A stretch of DNA of 55,703 bases from Fimbriimonadales bacterium (GCA_026418055.1 JAOACB010000014.1:1-55703), one strand, 5' to 3'; counted from the first letter of the stretch, positions 1-10,650 are shown. Numbers and translations are program-made. Notes: generated by a model not told the origin, from the sequence alone.

Positions 1-77
1 CCCTCCCGCAGGGCGGGAGGGGGAGGATCGGACCTCCCTCCTCCCTCTCCGAGGGAGGAGGGTTGGAGTGGAGGGTG
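1..77. repeat. BIME-like repeat unit 1 (cut by window edge)
   Basis: Two perfect inverted repeats lie side by side. The left hairpin is at 1-21 (stem CCCTCCCGC, loop AGG) and the right hairpin at 36-62 (12-bp stem, loop TCC). The whole 77-base stretch is repeated at 157-233. The paired-palindrome layout resembles bacterial interspersed mosaic elements. No coding sequence is evident. Confidence 0.8.
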
Positions 78-156
78 ACGGCGGAAGTCCGGCCACAGTC
101 GCGGAGAAGCTGGACCGGTTCGAAGGAAGCCGGCCAGCCGTCCTCCCCCTCGATCC

Positions 157-233
157 CCCTCCCGCAGGGCGGGAGGGGGAGGATCGGACCTCCCTCCTCC
201 CTCTCCGAGGGAGGAGGGTTGGAGTGGAGGGTG
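157..233. repeat. BIME-like repeat unit 2
   Basis: Copy of bases 1-77 with the same spacing: left hairpin 157-177, right hairpin 192-218. The left palindrome is extended outwards by GATCC on one side and GGATC on the other. Confidence 0.8.
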
Positions 234-393
234 GCCGGTCACCTTCGGACGGTAGTCCGCGAAGGTTGCCGCCGTGTGGCCTGGGCGGAGGGCCGGAGGC
301 TCCCGTCCAGGACAGGGACGCGCTTGGTGCCGGAAGCCGGGCGACACCCGCCTTGGATCTCAGACGGTCTGAAGGAAGGACGCCGGCCTGCCG

Positions 394-458
394 CCCTCCC
401 CCGCAGGGCTGGATGGGGAGGTAACGATGCACCCTCCTCCCTCTCCGAGGGAGGAGGG
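394..458. repeat. BIME-like repeat unit 3, left half degraded
   Basis: The right hairpin at 432-458 is identical to those of units 1 and 2. The left half (about 394-422) has several substitutions and no longer forms a perfect stem. This suggests an older copy. Confidence 0.7.
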
Positions 459-561
459 TGCGGCCTGGGGGACGCCTTGGCGCAAGCCATACGGCTCGGC
501 CCGCGGGCGAGGCCGCTGACGCCAGTCTCGGGCGCGCGCTTCGGAACGCACCCTCCCCTTT

Positions 562-592
562 GATCCCCCTCCCGCAGGGCGGGAGGGGGAGG
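562..592. repeat. BIME-like repeat unit 4, left half only
   Basis: Only the left hairpin is present (567-587, stem CCCTCCCGC, loop AGG, with outer GATCC). Directly after it begins sequence that looks like the remnant of a coding gene, so this copy may have inserted into or replaced the front of that gene. Confidence 0.7.
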
Positions 593-892
593 CGGACCCG
601 GAGGAGGTCGGCCGTCTGCTGGAGGCGTGGGAGCGTTGGCGGGCGAGGGCCTACCCGCCGGGCAGGGACGCCCTCAGGGCCCTGGGTCTCGGAGGCCGGG
701 GTCGCTGAGCGCCCCGTCTGCGGGAACCGCTCGATGCGTGCGGGCGCGGATCGCTGGGAGTGCCGGACCTGCGGGGAGGGCGGAGACTGGAGGAGCCTCT
801 GGTCCGCGTCCCGCTCCATCCGGCCGGATCTCGCCGCGCTGGACCTGAAAGAGCGTCTGGCGACGGAGGCGCGGCGGAAACGGGCGTTCTAG
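592..892 (+). pseudogene. Remnant of a zinc-ribbon protein gene, frameshifted
   Basis: Two adjoining frames both look protein-like. Frame one (592-708) reads a charged helix containing EEVGRLLEAWERWRARAY and then stops at 706-708. Frame two, shifted by one base, continues to a stop at 890-892 and holds PVCG...WECRTCG, the second half of a CxxC...CxxC zinc ribbon. The first Cys of the expected CPVCG is Arg (CGC where TGC would be needed). A frameshift plus loss of a zinc ligand points to decay. No start codon is visible; the left side runs straight into a hairpin repeat. The original function is not recognisable, and the whole call rests on composition and a short motif. Confidence 0.35.
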
Positions 893-989
893 GGCCCAAA
901 AAGGGGAGCGGACCGACGCGGGGCCGGGGTCCGGCGGGGCTCCGGCCCTTCCGCTCTCCGGGGTCAGGTTAACGGAAAAACCCGATTCC

Positions 990-1012
990 TTAGGCTACAC
1001 TTTAGGCTACAC
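990..1012. repeat. Short direct repeat TTAGGCTACAC
   Basis: An 11-base direct repeat (990-1000 and 1002-1012, one base apart) lies just beyond the 3' end of the tRNA gene. It may be a trace of an old insertion, but no integrase or element boundary accompanies it. Confidence 0.5.
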
Positions 1013-1069
1013 CTGACGGGTTGGAGACCCCGTTCGCTACGTTCTGTGTAGCGATTTGAACCTGAAAGG

Positions 1070-1145
<76 letters not shown>

Positions 1146-1937
1146 GCGGGAAGCTCAATCGTACCACGGTGGCTCGACTCGACGCAACCGTCCCGCACCG
1201 CCGGTCGCCCAGCCAACCGGAGCCACTCAGCGATCCCCCGATCCCATGCGGAGCCGCGCGCGACAAGCGGAACTTCGGCTCCAACCCATCGAGCGAAGCC
1301 TTCCGGAAGCGCGCCTCAGGCACGCGGCCGCCTGCGCACCCGCGCTTCAGCCAGCGGCTGGCCCCAAACCCCGCACCCGGCGGAAAGAACGCCCACAGAG
1401 CTTCCCAATCCTGCTCGACGCGGTCCGCGGGCGCAAGCGCTCTCGACTCCCTCTGCCCGGGACCACGGCCCACCGCACGGAACCCAAGTCGGCAGGCGAC
1501 CCAACCGACCTCCCCCTTGATTCTCCGAGGGCGCGCCGGCCGACGACCCAGGAGCGGCACGCCGGGCCCCAATCCGCGGTCCTTTCCTCCGGCCACGCAC
1601 GTCTCTCCCGGGCCCGAAGAACTCGCCACCGCCGCAGCAGCCCTTGGGTGCGAGCCCGGTCCGACCTGCCCCTGCGTTCCAGCGCGGACCGTATTGGGAG
1701 GGGACTGAACCGAGGCCGACGGCCTGAGCCTGCACAGCGGACGGCCAAGCCGGGCCAGGCCTTTGGCGCTCGAAGCGCCACCATCTCGGATTGGAGGTGT
1801 CTTTCGGCGGCTCACCACCGGCGTCGAGCCCCGTGGCCTACCGATCGTAGGCCTTCGCACAACGGCAGGCGCGTGCCCGAGGGAGGCGGGCGTGCCGAGC
1901 CGCAGGCCTTCGCCCTGTTCCGGTAAGCTGGACTCCA
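1146..1937. other. Intergenic stretch without a recognisable gene
   Basis: About 790 bases of high GC between the tRNA and the next gene. Several long open frames exist on both strands, but their translations are rich in Arg, Pro, Gly and Ala, show no motif and no ribosome-binding site, and look like GC-driven artefacts. I looked for signatures of RNase P RNA, tmRNA and SRP RNA on both strands and saw none. A small perfect hairpin (GGCCTAC/GTAGGCC, 1835-1853) is the only clear structure. Confidence 0.6.
1924..1929 (+). promoter_or_regulatory. Probable -10 box of a leaderless transcript
   Basis: TAAGCT ends 8 bases before the ATG at 1938. A transcript starting about 7 bases after it would begin at or next to the start codon. 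No Shine-Dalgarno sequence fits in the gap. No clear -35 box. Confidence 0.45.
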
Positions 1938-2228
1938 ATGACAGCCGAACGGTGGAAGAGGCTCTTCCGCAACCAAAGGTGGATCGTCGGTGACCGAGTT
2001 GCTCCCGCTCTCGCCGAGAGCGAAGACATCGTGGTCGTGCTGCGTTCCTCGGAGGAGCGGGCCTTCCCGATCAAGGATCTCATCCTGGCAACCGAGGACT
2101 TCCTGGTGTTCCAGGGGGTGTACGACGGTTCGGCCGAGACGGCCGAGCCCTACAAGGTCTGGTTCTGCTGGGAGGACATCCTGGCGGTTTGGGACTATCG
2201 AGACCCCCTGCGCTCCGACCAATGGTGA
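1938..2228 (+). CDS. Conserved-looking hypothetical protein, 96 aa
   Basis: I do not recognise this protein. It is 96 residues long, acidic overall and soluble, with no signal peptide or membrane segment. The middle (about 28-60) alternates hydrophobic and charged residues (DIVVVLRS, KDLILATEDFLVF), suggesting a small beta-rich fold, and the C-terminal half is rich in Trp and aromatic residues. The start at 1938 is the only good choice and has no ribosome-binding site, but a TANNNT box 8 bases upstream suggests a leaderless message. The stop overlaps the next gene's start by 7 bases, so the two are probably cotranscribed and translationally coupled. Confidence 0.7.
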   Translation: MTAERWKRLFRNQRWIVGDRVAPALAESEDIVVVLRSSEERAFPIKDLILATEDFLVFQGVYDGSAETAEPYKVWFCWEDILAVWDYRDPLRSDQW

Positions 2229-2743
2229 TCCGTCCCTACTCGCAAGGCGACGAGCGTGGAGTGGTCGCCGCCGTCAAGGCGGTGTACGACGAGTACGGAT
2301 TCGAGTGGGATCCGGACGGTTACCACGCCGACCTGTACGACGTGCCGTCGCATTACGCCAACGGAGCCTTCTTCGTGGCCGAGGTCGATGGCGCGATCGT
2401 GGGCACGGCCGCGCTGCACCTCTTCCCCCCGTTGCCCGACGAGGCCGAAACCGTCCTGCAAGAGGGCGTGGTGCGGGTGGGCGGCGCGGATTGCGCCATG
2501 GAAAGGCTCTATGTCGTGAGGGAGCAGCGCCGCCGTGGCGTCGGCAGGGCGCTGTGCGACGCCTGCATCCGCGAGGCTAGGCAGGCATCGCGCCGAAGGA
2601 TGGAGATCTGGAGCGACAAGCGCTTCCTCGAGGCCCACGCGCTGTATCGCTCTCTCGGCGCGAGGCTGGTGGGGGAACGGATCTGCCACGATCCGGAGCA
2701 GAGTCCGGAGTGGGGCTTCGCGCTGGATCTCGTCCGAGGATGA
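2222..2743 (+). CDS. GNAT-family N-acetyltransferase
   Basis: A 173-residue acetyltransferase of the GNAT fold, which transfers an acetyl group from acetyl-CoA to an amine. The N-terminus MVIRPYSQGDERG is the usual first strand and helix; the acetyl-CoA-binding motif A appears as RLYVVREQRRRGVGRALCDA (R/QxxGxG/A type) near residues 96-115; the late motif LEAHALYRSLGA is the typical motif B. The substrate cannot be told from sequence. The ATG at 2222 lies inside the end of the preceding gene, implying coupling. A hairpin at 2751-2774 follows and probably ends transcription. Confidence 0.85.
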   Translation: MVIRPYSQGDERGVVAAVKAVYDEYGFEWDPDGYHADLYDVPSHYANGAFFVAEVDGAIVGTAALHLFPPLPDEAETVLQEGVVRVGGADCAMERLYVVREQRRRGVGRALCDACIREARQASRRRMEIWSDKRFLEAHALYRSLGARLVGERICHDPEQSPEWGFALDLVRG

Positions 2744-2750
2744 CGAGGGC

Positions 2751-2774
2751 GAGGCCCGGATTGCTCCGGGCCTC
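2751..2774. terminator. Hairpin between convergent genes, likely bidirectional terminator
   Basis: GAGGCCCGG and CCGGGCCTC form a perfect 9-bp stem around loop ATTGCT, between the stops of the GNAT gene (2743) and the periplasmic protein gene (2803). No U-tract follows on either side, so termination may be weak or factor-assisted. Confidence 0.6.
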
Positions 2775-2802
2775 GATCCAAGGAGCCTGGAAGAAAGCCG
2801 CC

Positions 2803-3264
2803 TTACTTCTTTCCGCCGCTCGCCGCCTTCTTGCTCTGAGCCGCCTGTTCGGCCTTCTTGGCGGCGTTGGCCGGAGCGACCTGGGGGCCACCCCGCTGCT
2901 GGCGCAGCTTCTGCATCTCCGCGTCCAGCTTCTTCTTCTGCTCGGCCGTCAGGATGGTGTCCAGCTTCTCGCGGAACGATCTGCTCGCCTCCCGCATCTT
3001 CGATCGGCGCTTCTCCCTGTCCTGCTCCGTGCGGGCGGACTCCACCGCCTTGCGCCACTCCTCCCTGGCCTTGTCCACCTGCTGCTTCTGCTTCGGGCTC
3101 AGGTTGAGCTTCTCCAGCACCTGCTGCATGGCGCGGCCGCGCTGGCCCTGCTGCGGTTGCGCCGAATTGCCAGGACGCTGGCCTGGCCCGACCCCTTGCG
3201 CCCACGCGCCGACGAAAAGAGACCCCAGTGCGACGAAGACGCCGAGCTTCCCGCTGAATCGCAT
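2803..3264 (-). CDS. Secreted Spy/CpxP-like (LTXXQ) protein
   Basis: A 153-residue exported protein. The N-terminus (MRFSGKLGVFVALGSLFVG, cleavage near AWA-Q) is a classical signal peptide. The mature part is almost entirely helical and charged, with two repeated motifs of the CpxP/Spy type: LNLSPKQKQQVDKAREEW and LTAEQKKKLDAEM. Such proteins are periplasmic helical chaperones or metal/envelope-stress sensors; the specific role here is unknown. The C-terminal tail is Ala/Lys-rich and low in complexity. ATG at 3264 is preferred over an upstream GTG because GAGG lies about 11 bases before it. It stands alone and converges with the GNAT gene. Confidence 0.8.
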   Translation of the reverse strand: MRFSGKLGVFVALGSLFVGAWAQGVGPGQRPGNSAQPQQGQRGRAMQQVLEKLNLSPKQKQQVDKAREEWRKAVESARTEQDREKRRSKMREASRSFREKLDTILTAEQKKKLDAEMQKLRQQRGGPQVAPANAAKKAEQAAQSKKAASGGKK

Positions 3265-3395
3265 GCTACCGATCACCTCGATGTTAAGTCTACGCCCGCA
3301 CGGACGCTCGGCGTTCCCGAAAGTTCGGTCCCTGCGAGAATTCCGAGCGTTCGGGTATCCTCCTCAACCTGGCGGAGTACGCCGGACAGCATCCT

Positions 3396-3914
3396 ATGTT
3401 CCCCTTACCCGACATCCTGAACAAGTACCCGCATGGTCGGTTCGTCCTGGCCAATCTCGCCGCGAAGAGGGCCAAAATGCTGAAGGAGGGTGCCATCTCT
3501 CCGATCGTCGACTCCGAATCCAAGCACCCCTTGACGATCGCTCTGCTGGAGATCGCGCGAGAGCACGTGAAACCGAGGTTCAAAGACGATCTCCCGGTTG
3601 TGGAGCAGCACGACGAAGTCGCCGAACTCATCGCGGCCCACTCGGCCCACGTGCCGATCGTGGAGCCCACTCTCGGCGTGACGCTCGAGGACGAGGAGCT
3701 TCCCGCTCCGTCGCTGGCCGACGCTGAATTCGAGGACGAGGAGGCCGACGAGACCGAGCTCACGGCGGAAACCTTGTCCGACGTTTTTGGGGACGTCGAG
3801 GACGAGACCGAGGAGGAGCCCGTGCCCGTTGCAGACGACCCCGACTCCATGTCCCTCACCGACATCGAGACGCAGGAGAATCTCGCCGAGGAGGACGAGG
3901 AAGAGGACGTCTAG
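3396..3914 (+). CDS. rpoZ: DNA-directed RNA polymerase subunit omega with acidic tail
   Basis: Omega binds the beta' C-terminus and helps assemble RNA polymerase. The family signature is in the first 60 residues: PHGRFVLANLAAKRAKML, then a hydrophobic helix LTIALLEIAREHVKP. Usual omega is 70-100 residues; this one is 172 because of a long, very acidic, probably disordered C-terminal tail (from about residue 95, Glu/Asp clusters ending DEEEDV). The gene is the first of a close set with dnaJ, prmA and rsmE (24-base gap to dnaJ). Confidence in the identity rests on the omega core; the tail's role is unknown. Confidence 0.85.
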   Translation: MFPLPDILNKYPHGRFVLANLAAKRAKMLKEGAISPIVDSESKHPLTIALLEIAREHVKPRFKDDLPVVEQHDEVAELIAAHSAHVPIVEPTLGVTLEDEELPAPSLADAEFEDEEADETELTAETLSDVFGDVEDETEEEPVPVADDPDSMSLTDIETQENLAEEDEEEDV

Positions 3915-3938
3915 GACCTCCGAGGCGCCACAGGGCAG

Positions 3939-5036
3939 ATGAGGGACCCGTACGAGGTTCTCGGAGTACCGCGGGACGCGTCGCAGGAGGAGATCAGGTC
4001 CGCCTTTCGCCGCCTCGCGAGGGCCTACCATCCCGACGTCAATCCGAACGACCCCAGCGCCGAGGAGAAGTTCAAGGAGGTCGGGGAGGCCTACGCCATC
4101 CTCTCCGACCCCCAAAAGCGAGCGCGCTACGATCGGACCGGCTCACCCGAAGAGGCACCCGTAGATCCCTTCGCCAACTTCCAGGACATCTTCGAGATGT
4201 TCTTCGGCGGGAGGGTCGGCCCAGCGAACCGGCGGCAGGGCCGAGACGGAGAGGATCTCAGGGCGGACGTCGAGATCAGCCTGAGGGAGGTCGTCTCCGG
4301 GGCGCAGCGGGAGGTCCGAGTCCGCCGCATGAGCCAGTGTCCGGACTGCATGGGCTCGGGATCCGAAGCCGGCAGGCCGCCCGAAACCTGCCCTAACTGT
4401 CGGGGAGCGGGGGCGGTCACGCAGATCCGGCAGACGTTCATAGGCACCGTCCGAACCTCCGCCACGTGCGCCAGGTGCTCCGGTACAGGCCAGGTGATCG
4501 CGTCTCCCTGTCCAAAGTGCCGGGGGCAGGGTCTGGTGCCGGAAGAGGCGAGGGTCAACGTGCACATCCCGCCGGGCATCCGCGACGGCGACACGATCCA
4601 CCTGCCCGGACAGGGCAGCGACGGAACCGGCATGGGACGGCCGGGAGACCTGTACGTGGTCGTTTCGGTGGAGGACGATCCTCGGTTCGAGAGGCAGGGG
4701 CGCAACCTGCTGGGCCTGCTCACCATTTCCTACCCCAAAGCCGTCTTGGGCGGCGAGGTTCAGGTCGAGGGTCTCGACGGCCCCGTGAGGGTGGCCGTTC
4801 CGCCGGGAACGCAACCCGGAACCGTTCTGACCGTGCCGGGGGCCGGTCTCCCGCCGTTGCGGGGCGGGGCGCGTGGGGACCTGTTGGTGGAGATCACCGT
4901 GGATGTTCCCAAGAGGCTCACCGACGAGCAGAAGAGGCTGGTGCGACAGCTGGAGGAGGCGCTCGATGGCCAGCGGCGCTCCGAGGACGACGGTGGAGGC
5001 CTGCTGGCCAAGCTCTTCCGCAAGAGGAAGCCATGA
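3939..5036 (+). CDS. dnaJ: Chaperone protein DnaJ (Hsp40)
   Basis: Co-chaperone that delivers unfolded substrates to DnaK and stimulates its ATPase. All class I domains are present: J domain (residues 1-70, with the essential HPD in [11 protein letters not shown]), a Gly/Phe-rich linker, a zinc-finger domain with four repeats ([32 protein letters not shown]), and the C-terminal substrate-binding beta domains. Length 365 is normal. dnaK and grpE are not in this window. The stop overlaps the next start (ATGA), so dnaJ and prmA are coupled, an order common in many bacteria. Confidence 0.97.
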   Translation: MRDPYEVLGVPRDASQEEIRSAFRRLARAYHPDVNPNDPSAEEKFKEVGEAYAILSDPQKRARYDRTGSPEEAPVDPFANFQDIFEMFFGGRVGPANRRQGRDGEDLRADVEISLREVVSGAQREVRVRRMSQCPDCMGSGSEAGRPPETCPNCRGAGAVTQIRQTFIGTVRTSATCARCSGTGQVIASPCPKCRGQGLVPEEARVNVHIPPGIRDGDTIHLPGQGSDGTGMGRPGDLYVVVSVEDDPRFERQGRNLLGLLTISYPKAVLGGEVQVEGLDGPVRVAVPPGTQPGTVLTVPGAGLPPLRGGARGDLLVEITVDVPKRLTDEQKRLVRQLEEALDGQRRSEDDGGGLLAKLFRKRKP

Positions 5037-5872
5037 ACTGGCTCAAGATCACGGCCGAGCTTCCTCAAGAACCATTGGACTGGTCTCCTTGGGCTTTGGC
5101 GTTCGAGGATGCGGGTTGCCCCAGCACCCAGATCCTCTCGTCGCCGCCCCGCATGGTGGGCTACCTCGAGCAGTCCGAAGGGGCCCGCGAGAGGGCCTGC
5201 CTTCTGATTCAGAGGCTGAGGGCAATGGATGCCGAGGCATCCATAGAGACTGTGGCGGAAGAGGACTGGGCGGAGGCTTGGAAGCGGTTCTTCCGACCCT
5301 TCCGGGTGGGCGAGAGGCTCGTGATCCGTCCCTCTTGGGAACCGTTCCAACTCTCTCCAGGAGACGTCGAGGTGGTCATCGATCCGGGCCAAGCGTTCGG
5401 AACCGGAGACCACCCGACGACGCGCCTTTGCCTGCGGCTCCTCGCAGACCGCGACTGGACGGGTCTGAGCGTGGCCGACGTGGGTTGCGGAAGCGGCATC
5501 CTCGGGATCTCCGCCGCCAAGCTCGGCGCCGCCTGCGTGGTTGGCGTGGACATTGAGGCGGGTTCCGTCGAGATCGCCTCCGCCAACGCGCGACGCAACG
5601 GGGTGCGGGCCGAGTGGCTGGTCGGGGACGCTTTCGAGCCGTTGCTTGGAAGAAGCTTCGACGCGGCGTTCAGCAACATCATCAGCGCGGTCCTCATCCG
5701 CATCGCGCCAGACGCCGCCCGTTGCCTTCGACCCGGAGGGCTGTGGATCGTGAGCGGGGTGATCGAAGCGAACTGGTCCGATGTGCGCGAGGCGGCGGAG
5801 CGCGCTGGATTCGATCTGCAGCAGAGGTTGCAGGAGGGCGAATGGCTCGCGGCGACGTTCCTGCGCCCCTGA
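5033..5872 (+). CDS. prmA: Ribosomal protein L11 methyltransferase
   Basis: SAM-dependent enzyme that trimethylates ribosomal protein L11. The 279-residue protein has the family's N-terminal substrate domain with the [21 protein letters not shown] motif split by a hinge, then [18 protein letters not shown] and the SAM-binding motif [19 protein letters not shown], with SNIISAVLI as the motif IV equivalent. The ATG at 5033 overlaps the dnaJ stop by four bases. The 3' end overlaps rsmE by 31 bases. Confidence 0.95.
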   Translation: MNWLKITAELPQEPLDWSPWALAFEDAGCPSTQILSSPPRMVGYLEQSEGARERACLLIQRLRAMDAEASIETVAEEDWAEAWKRFFRPFRVGERLVIRPSWEPFQLSPGDVEVVIDPGQAFGTGDHPTTRLCLRLLADRDWTGLSVADVGCGSGILGISAAKLGAACVVGVDIEAGSVEIASANARRNGVRAEWLVGDAFEPLLGRSFDAAFSNIISAVLIRIAPDAARCLRPGGLWIVSGVIEANWSDVREAAERAGFDLQQRLQEGEWLAATFLRP

Positions 5873-6579
5873 GGTCTCTTCCCCGATCCTTCGTGTCCGG
5901 AGCCACGACGGAAGCTCCCTTCGAATTGCCGCCGGAGGAGCTCGAGAAGCTGAGGAAGGTCCTGCGCCTGCAATCCGGCGCCGAGATCGCCGTGTTGCCC
6001 GGCGACGGGTCTCTCCTGCGGTGCCGTCTCGAGGGTCGGCAAGCCGTCCCGCTCGCCGTGGAGCATCCCGCCACGGAGCCGTTGCACCACCTGACGCTGG
6101 CGCAGGCTCTTCCCAAACCCGACAAGCTGGATGCGGTGATCCGCATGGGAACCGAGGTGGGTGTCAGCGAGTTCGTGGTCTTCCCTGCGGAGCGGTCTCT
6201 CGCGCGCTGGGAAGGCCAGAAGGTCGAGGATCGGTTGCGGCGTCTGCGAACGATCGCCCGCGAGGCCTGCGAGCAGTGCTACCGCACCCGTGTCCCGAAG
6301 GTTCGCTGGGCGCCCGGCCTGCGGGAGGTGTTGGAGCTGTTGCCGAACGCGATCGTCCTTTCGGAAGTCGAGGGGGTCTCCAGGCCGCTGCCCTTGGATC
6401 CGTTGCCAGAAGCGATCGTCATCGGACCTGAGGGAGGATGGGCGCCCCGGGAGGTGGTTTGGATCGCCGATCGGGCTGCCACGCTCGGCCCGCGGGTGCT
6501 CCGAGTCGACACTGCCGCGGTTGCCGCCGCTTCCCTCATCCTGCTTCGCGCGGAGCTTGCGGCCGTGGGCAACGGATAA
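5842..6579 (+). CDS. rsmE: 16S rRNA (uracil1498-N3)-methyltransferase
   Basis: SPOUT-class methyltransferase that methylates U1498 in 16S rRNA. The 245-residue protein shows the family blocks LAQALPKPDKLDAVIRMGTE, EFVVFPAERS, and the knot-forming SAM site IGPEGGWAPREV, followed by LGPRVLRVDTAAVAAASLIL. The ATG at 5842 is chosen because GGAGG stands just upstream (5833-5837) and the upstream in-frame extension is unrelated to the family. It starts inside prmA (31-base overlap), the last gene of the rpoZ-dnaJ-prmA-rsmE set. Confidence 0.93.
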   Translation: MARGDVPAPLRSLPRSFVSGATTEAPFELPPEELEKLRKVLRLQSGAEIAVLPGDGSLLRCRLEGRQAVPLAVEHPATEPLHHLTLAQALPKPDKLDAVIRMGTEVGVSEFVVFPAERSLARWEGQKVEDRLRRLRTIAREACEQCYRTRVPKVRWAPGLREVLELLPNAIVLSEVEGVSRPLPLDPLPEAIVIGPEGGWAPREVVWIADRAATLGPRVLRVDTAAVAAASLILLRAELAAVGNG

Positions 6580-6582
6580 ACT
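6577..6582 (+). promoter_or_regulatory. Probable -10 box of a leaderless transcript
   Basis: TAAACT ends 6 bases before the GTG at 6589 and overlaps the rsmE stop. There is no Shine-Dalgarno sequence in the gap. It would allow the lactonase gene to be transcribed separately from rsmE. Confidence 0.4.
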
Positions 6583-6588
6583 GGCAGC

Positions 6589-7440
6589 GTGGAACCATTC
6601 CTGAGCGTGCGTTGCCACCTTGGCGAAGGGCCGCTCTGGCACCCGACGGAGAGGGCGCTGTTCTGGACGGACATCGAGCGAGGCGACCTGCACCGGTGGG
6701 ATGCCGCCTCGGGGCGACACATGAGCTGGAGGGTCTGTCGGCAGCTCGGCGGCTTCACCTTCCAGAGCGATGGTTCCCTGCTGCTGTTCTGCGAGCGTGG
6801 TACGGTCCTGACGTTGCGGGAAGGCCGCGTCGAGCCGTTCGCCGCGGTGACGGGAGAGGATCCGGCCGGTCGCTTCAACGATGTTTCCGCCGACCCGGAC
6901 GGCGGCGTTTTCTGCGGCACCATGCCATGCGAGGGTCGGTTGGGCAAGCTTTACCGCCTGACTCCCGATGGTGTGTTCGAGGTTGTCGCGGACGAAGTCG
7001 GTTGCTCCAACGGCCTCGGGTTCTCTCCGGACGGTCGAACGATGTACTTCGTGGAATCTCCCCTGAGGCGGGTCGATGCGTTCGACTACGTCGATGGACG
7101 AGCCTCCAACCGCAGGGTGCTGGCTGATTTCTCCGACCTGCCCGGGGTTCCCGACGGACTGACCGTGGACAGCGAGGGGTTCCTTTGGATCGCCTTCTGG
7201 GATGGATCCCGAGTGCTGCGTCTCGCACCCGACGGAACTCGCGCTCGGGAGGTGCCGACTCCTGCGAAGAAGCCGACGAGCATCGCGATCGGCGGCCCGG
7301 ACGGCCGCACGGCTAACGTCACGAGCTTCGGCGGGTCCGAACCCGCCGCTGATGACCCTCTGGGTGGCAGGCTGTTCACCTTCGACGCGGGAGTCCATGG
7401 CCTTGCCGAGCGCTTGTCCAGCGTCCGTTTGAAGGGCTGA
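6589..7440 (+). CDS. SMP-30/gluconolactonase family sugar lactonase
   Basis: A 283-residue six-bladed beta-propeller hydrolase that opens aldonolactones using one divalent metal. Expected metal ligands are visible: Glu in CHLGEGPLWHP, Asn in SNGLGFSPDG, Asp in PDGLTVDSEG; the substrate-site motif GRFNDVSADPDGGVFCGTM is also present. Such enzymes act in gluconate, arabinonate or rhamnonate routes. The next gene, an FAH-family hydrolase 23 bases on, fits the same sugar-acid pathway, but the actual sugar is not determined. Start is GTG at 6589, placed right after a TANNNT box. Confidence 0.88.
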   Translation: MEPFLSVRCHLGEGPLWHPTERALFWTDIERGDLHRWDAASGRHMSWRVCRQLGGFTFQSDGSLLLFCERGTVLTLREGRVEPFAAVTGEDPAGRFNDVSADPDGGVFCGTMPCEGRLGKLYRLTPDGVFEVVADEVGCSNGLGFSPDGRTMYFVESPLRRVDAFDYVDGRASNRRVLADFSDLPGVPDGLTVDSEGFLWIAFWDGSRVLRLAPDGTRAREVPTPAKKPTSIAIGGPDGRTANVTSFGGSEPAADDPLGGRLFTFDAGVHGLAERLSSVRLKG

Positions 7441-7463
7441 GCCAGGCACTTCCGGGGAGACCG

Positions 7464-8261
7464 ATGAAGATCGTCCGATACATCGCAGCTTCGGATGGCG
7501 CCACGCGATGGGGCCGCTGGGTCGAGCCGCTGGTTGCCGAACGGATCGAGGGCAGCCTGTTCGCCGACTGGTCGCCGACGGGGCGCACCGACCGCATCGC
7601 GAAGCTGCTCGCTCCCGTGCAGCCACCTTTGATCGTCGGGATCGGCCTCAACTACCGCCGCCATGCCGAGGAAACCGGCGGCAAGCCCCCCGAGTGGCCG
7701 GTGGTGTTCTACAAGAGCCCTGCGAGCCTGCAAAACCCTGGCGATCCCATCCGCCTCCCAAGGCGCATTCCGACCGAAGAGGTGGACTACGAGTGCGAGC
7801 TGGCGGTCGTCTTAGGACGGGAGGCGAGAGACCTGCCGCGGGAGCGCGCTCTGCAGCACGTTCTGGGCTACACCGTGGCCAACGACGTCAGCGCTCGAGA
7901 CTGGCAGCTGCGGCGCAGCGGCCGCCAGTGGTGTCGGGCGAAGTCCTTCGACACGTTCTGCCCGCTCGGTCCTTGCCTGGTGACGGCCGACGAACTGCCC
8001 GATCCGAGCGCGCTGCGACTGGGAACCCGCCTGAACGGCGATACGATGCAGGACTGGACAACGGCCGACCTGATCTTCGACGTTCCCGCCCTGCTGGAGT
8101 TCCTCACTGCGGACACGACCCTGCCGCCGGGGACCGTCATTCTCACGGGCACTCCCCACGGGGTCGGAATGGCGCGGAATCCCCCGGTTTGGCTCCGGCC
8201 GGGGGATTCCATCACGGTGTGGGTCGAGGGGATCGGCGAGCTGACCAATCCCGTCGAATGA
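7464..8261 (+). CDS. Fumarylacetoacetate hydrolase (FAH) family protein
   Basis: A 265-residue member of the family that hydrolyses or decarboxylates 2,4-diketo acids with a Mg/Mn ion. The metal-binding acids lie in EEVDYECELAVVLG, and the conserved VANDVSARDWQ, KSFDTFCPLGP and ILTGTPHGVG blocks are present. Possible roles include 2,4-diketo-3-deoxy-sugar-acid hydrolase, ureidoglycolate lyase or catechol-pathway isomerase. The preceding sugar lactonase favours a sugar-acid route, but this is inference. The start has a clear GGGGAG ribosome-binding site (7453-7458). It converges with fusA (9 bases between stops). Confidence 0.85.
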   Translation: MKIVRYIAASDGATRWGRWVEPLVAERIEGSLFADWSPTGRTDRIAKLLAPVQPPLIVGIGLNYRRHAEETGGKPPEWPVVFYKSPASLQNPGDPIRLPRRIPTEEVDYECELAVVLGREARDLPRERALQHVLGYTVANDVSARDWQLRRSGRQWCRAKSFDTFCPLGPCLVTADELPDPSALRLGTRLNGDTMQDWTTADLIFDVPALLEFLTADTTLPPGTVILTGTPHGVGMARNPPVWLRPGDSITVWVEGIGELTNPVE

Positions 8262-8270
8262 TGCGGGCGC

Positions 8271-10394
<2,124 letters not shown>

Positions 10395-10455
10395 GGCAGT
10401 CACTTAGTTCGATAGGTCTTTCGGAGGGAGAAACTCCAAGGTCCCGTACACGAGA

Positions 10456-10481
10456 ACGCCCCCGTCCGTCGGCAGGGGCGC
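10456..10481 (-). terminator. Hairpin in the fusA leader, possible attenuator
   Basis: GCGCCCC and GGGGCGT pair (7 bp, one G-U) around a short inner stem, about 60 bases upstream of the fusA start and just after a 17-codon open frame. The bases after it are only weakly U-rich (TTCTCG), so it may be an attenuator, a pause site or just a stable leader stem. Confidence 0.35.
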
Positions 10482-10499
10482 TTCATCGTAGAGACACGA

Positions 10500-10553
10500 T
10501 CAAGCCTGAACCCGCTGGCCAACCTCCTGCGTCATCGTTGCCGAGAGGCTCAT
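10500..10553 (-). CDS. Possible 17-aa leader peptide upstream of fusA
   Basis: An open frame of 17 codons (MSLSATMTQEVGQRVQA) begins about 13 bases after the expected transcription start, has a GGGGAG ribosome-binding site 3-4 bases before ATG, and ends 19 bases before a GC-rich hairpin. This layout is that of a leader peptide coupled to an attenuator. No obvious stalling motif or run of one amino acid is seen, and so short a frame may arise by chance. Confidence 0.25.
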   Translation of the reverse strand: MSLSATMTQEVGQRVQA

Positions 10554-10572
10554 GATCTCCCCTTGTACTCGA

Positions 10573-10578
10573 ATTATG
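10573..10578 (-). promoter_or_regulatory. Probable fusA -10 box
   Basis: CATAAT on the minus strand, the same -10 form as at rpsL and rpmE. A start near 10566 would give a leader of about 170 bases before fusA. No convincing -35 box. Confidence 0.45.
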
Positions 10579-10650
10579 GCTTTCCGAAACCCTCGCCCGC
10601 TAGGACCCAGGAGTTGGGTGGGCCATAGGGTCGCGAACCTTTAACAGAAG

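Noticed and set aside
1146-1937. Possible structural RNA gene (RNase P RNA, tmRNA or SRP RNA)
   Set aside because: The conserved core sequences of these RNAs were not found on either strand by eye.
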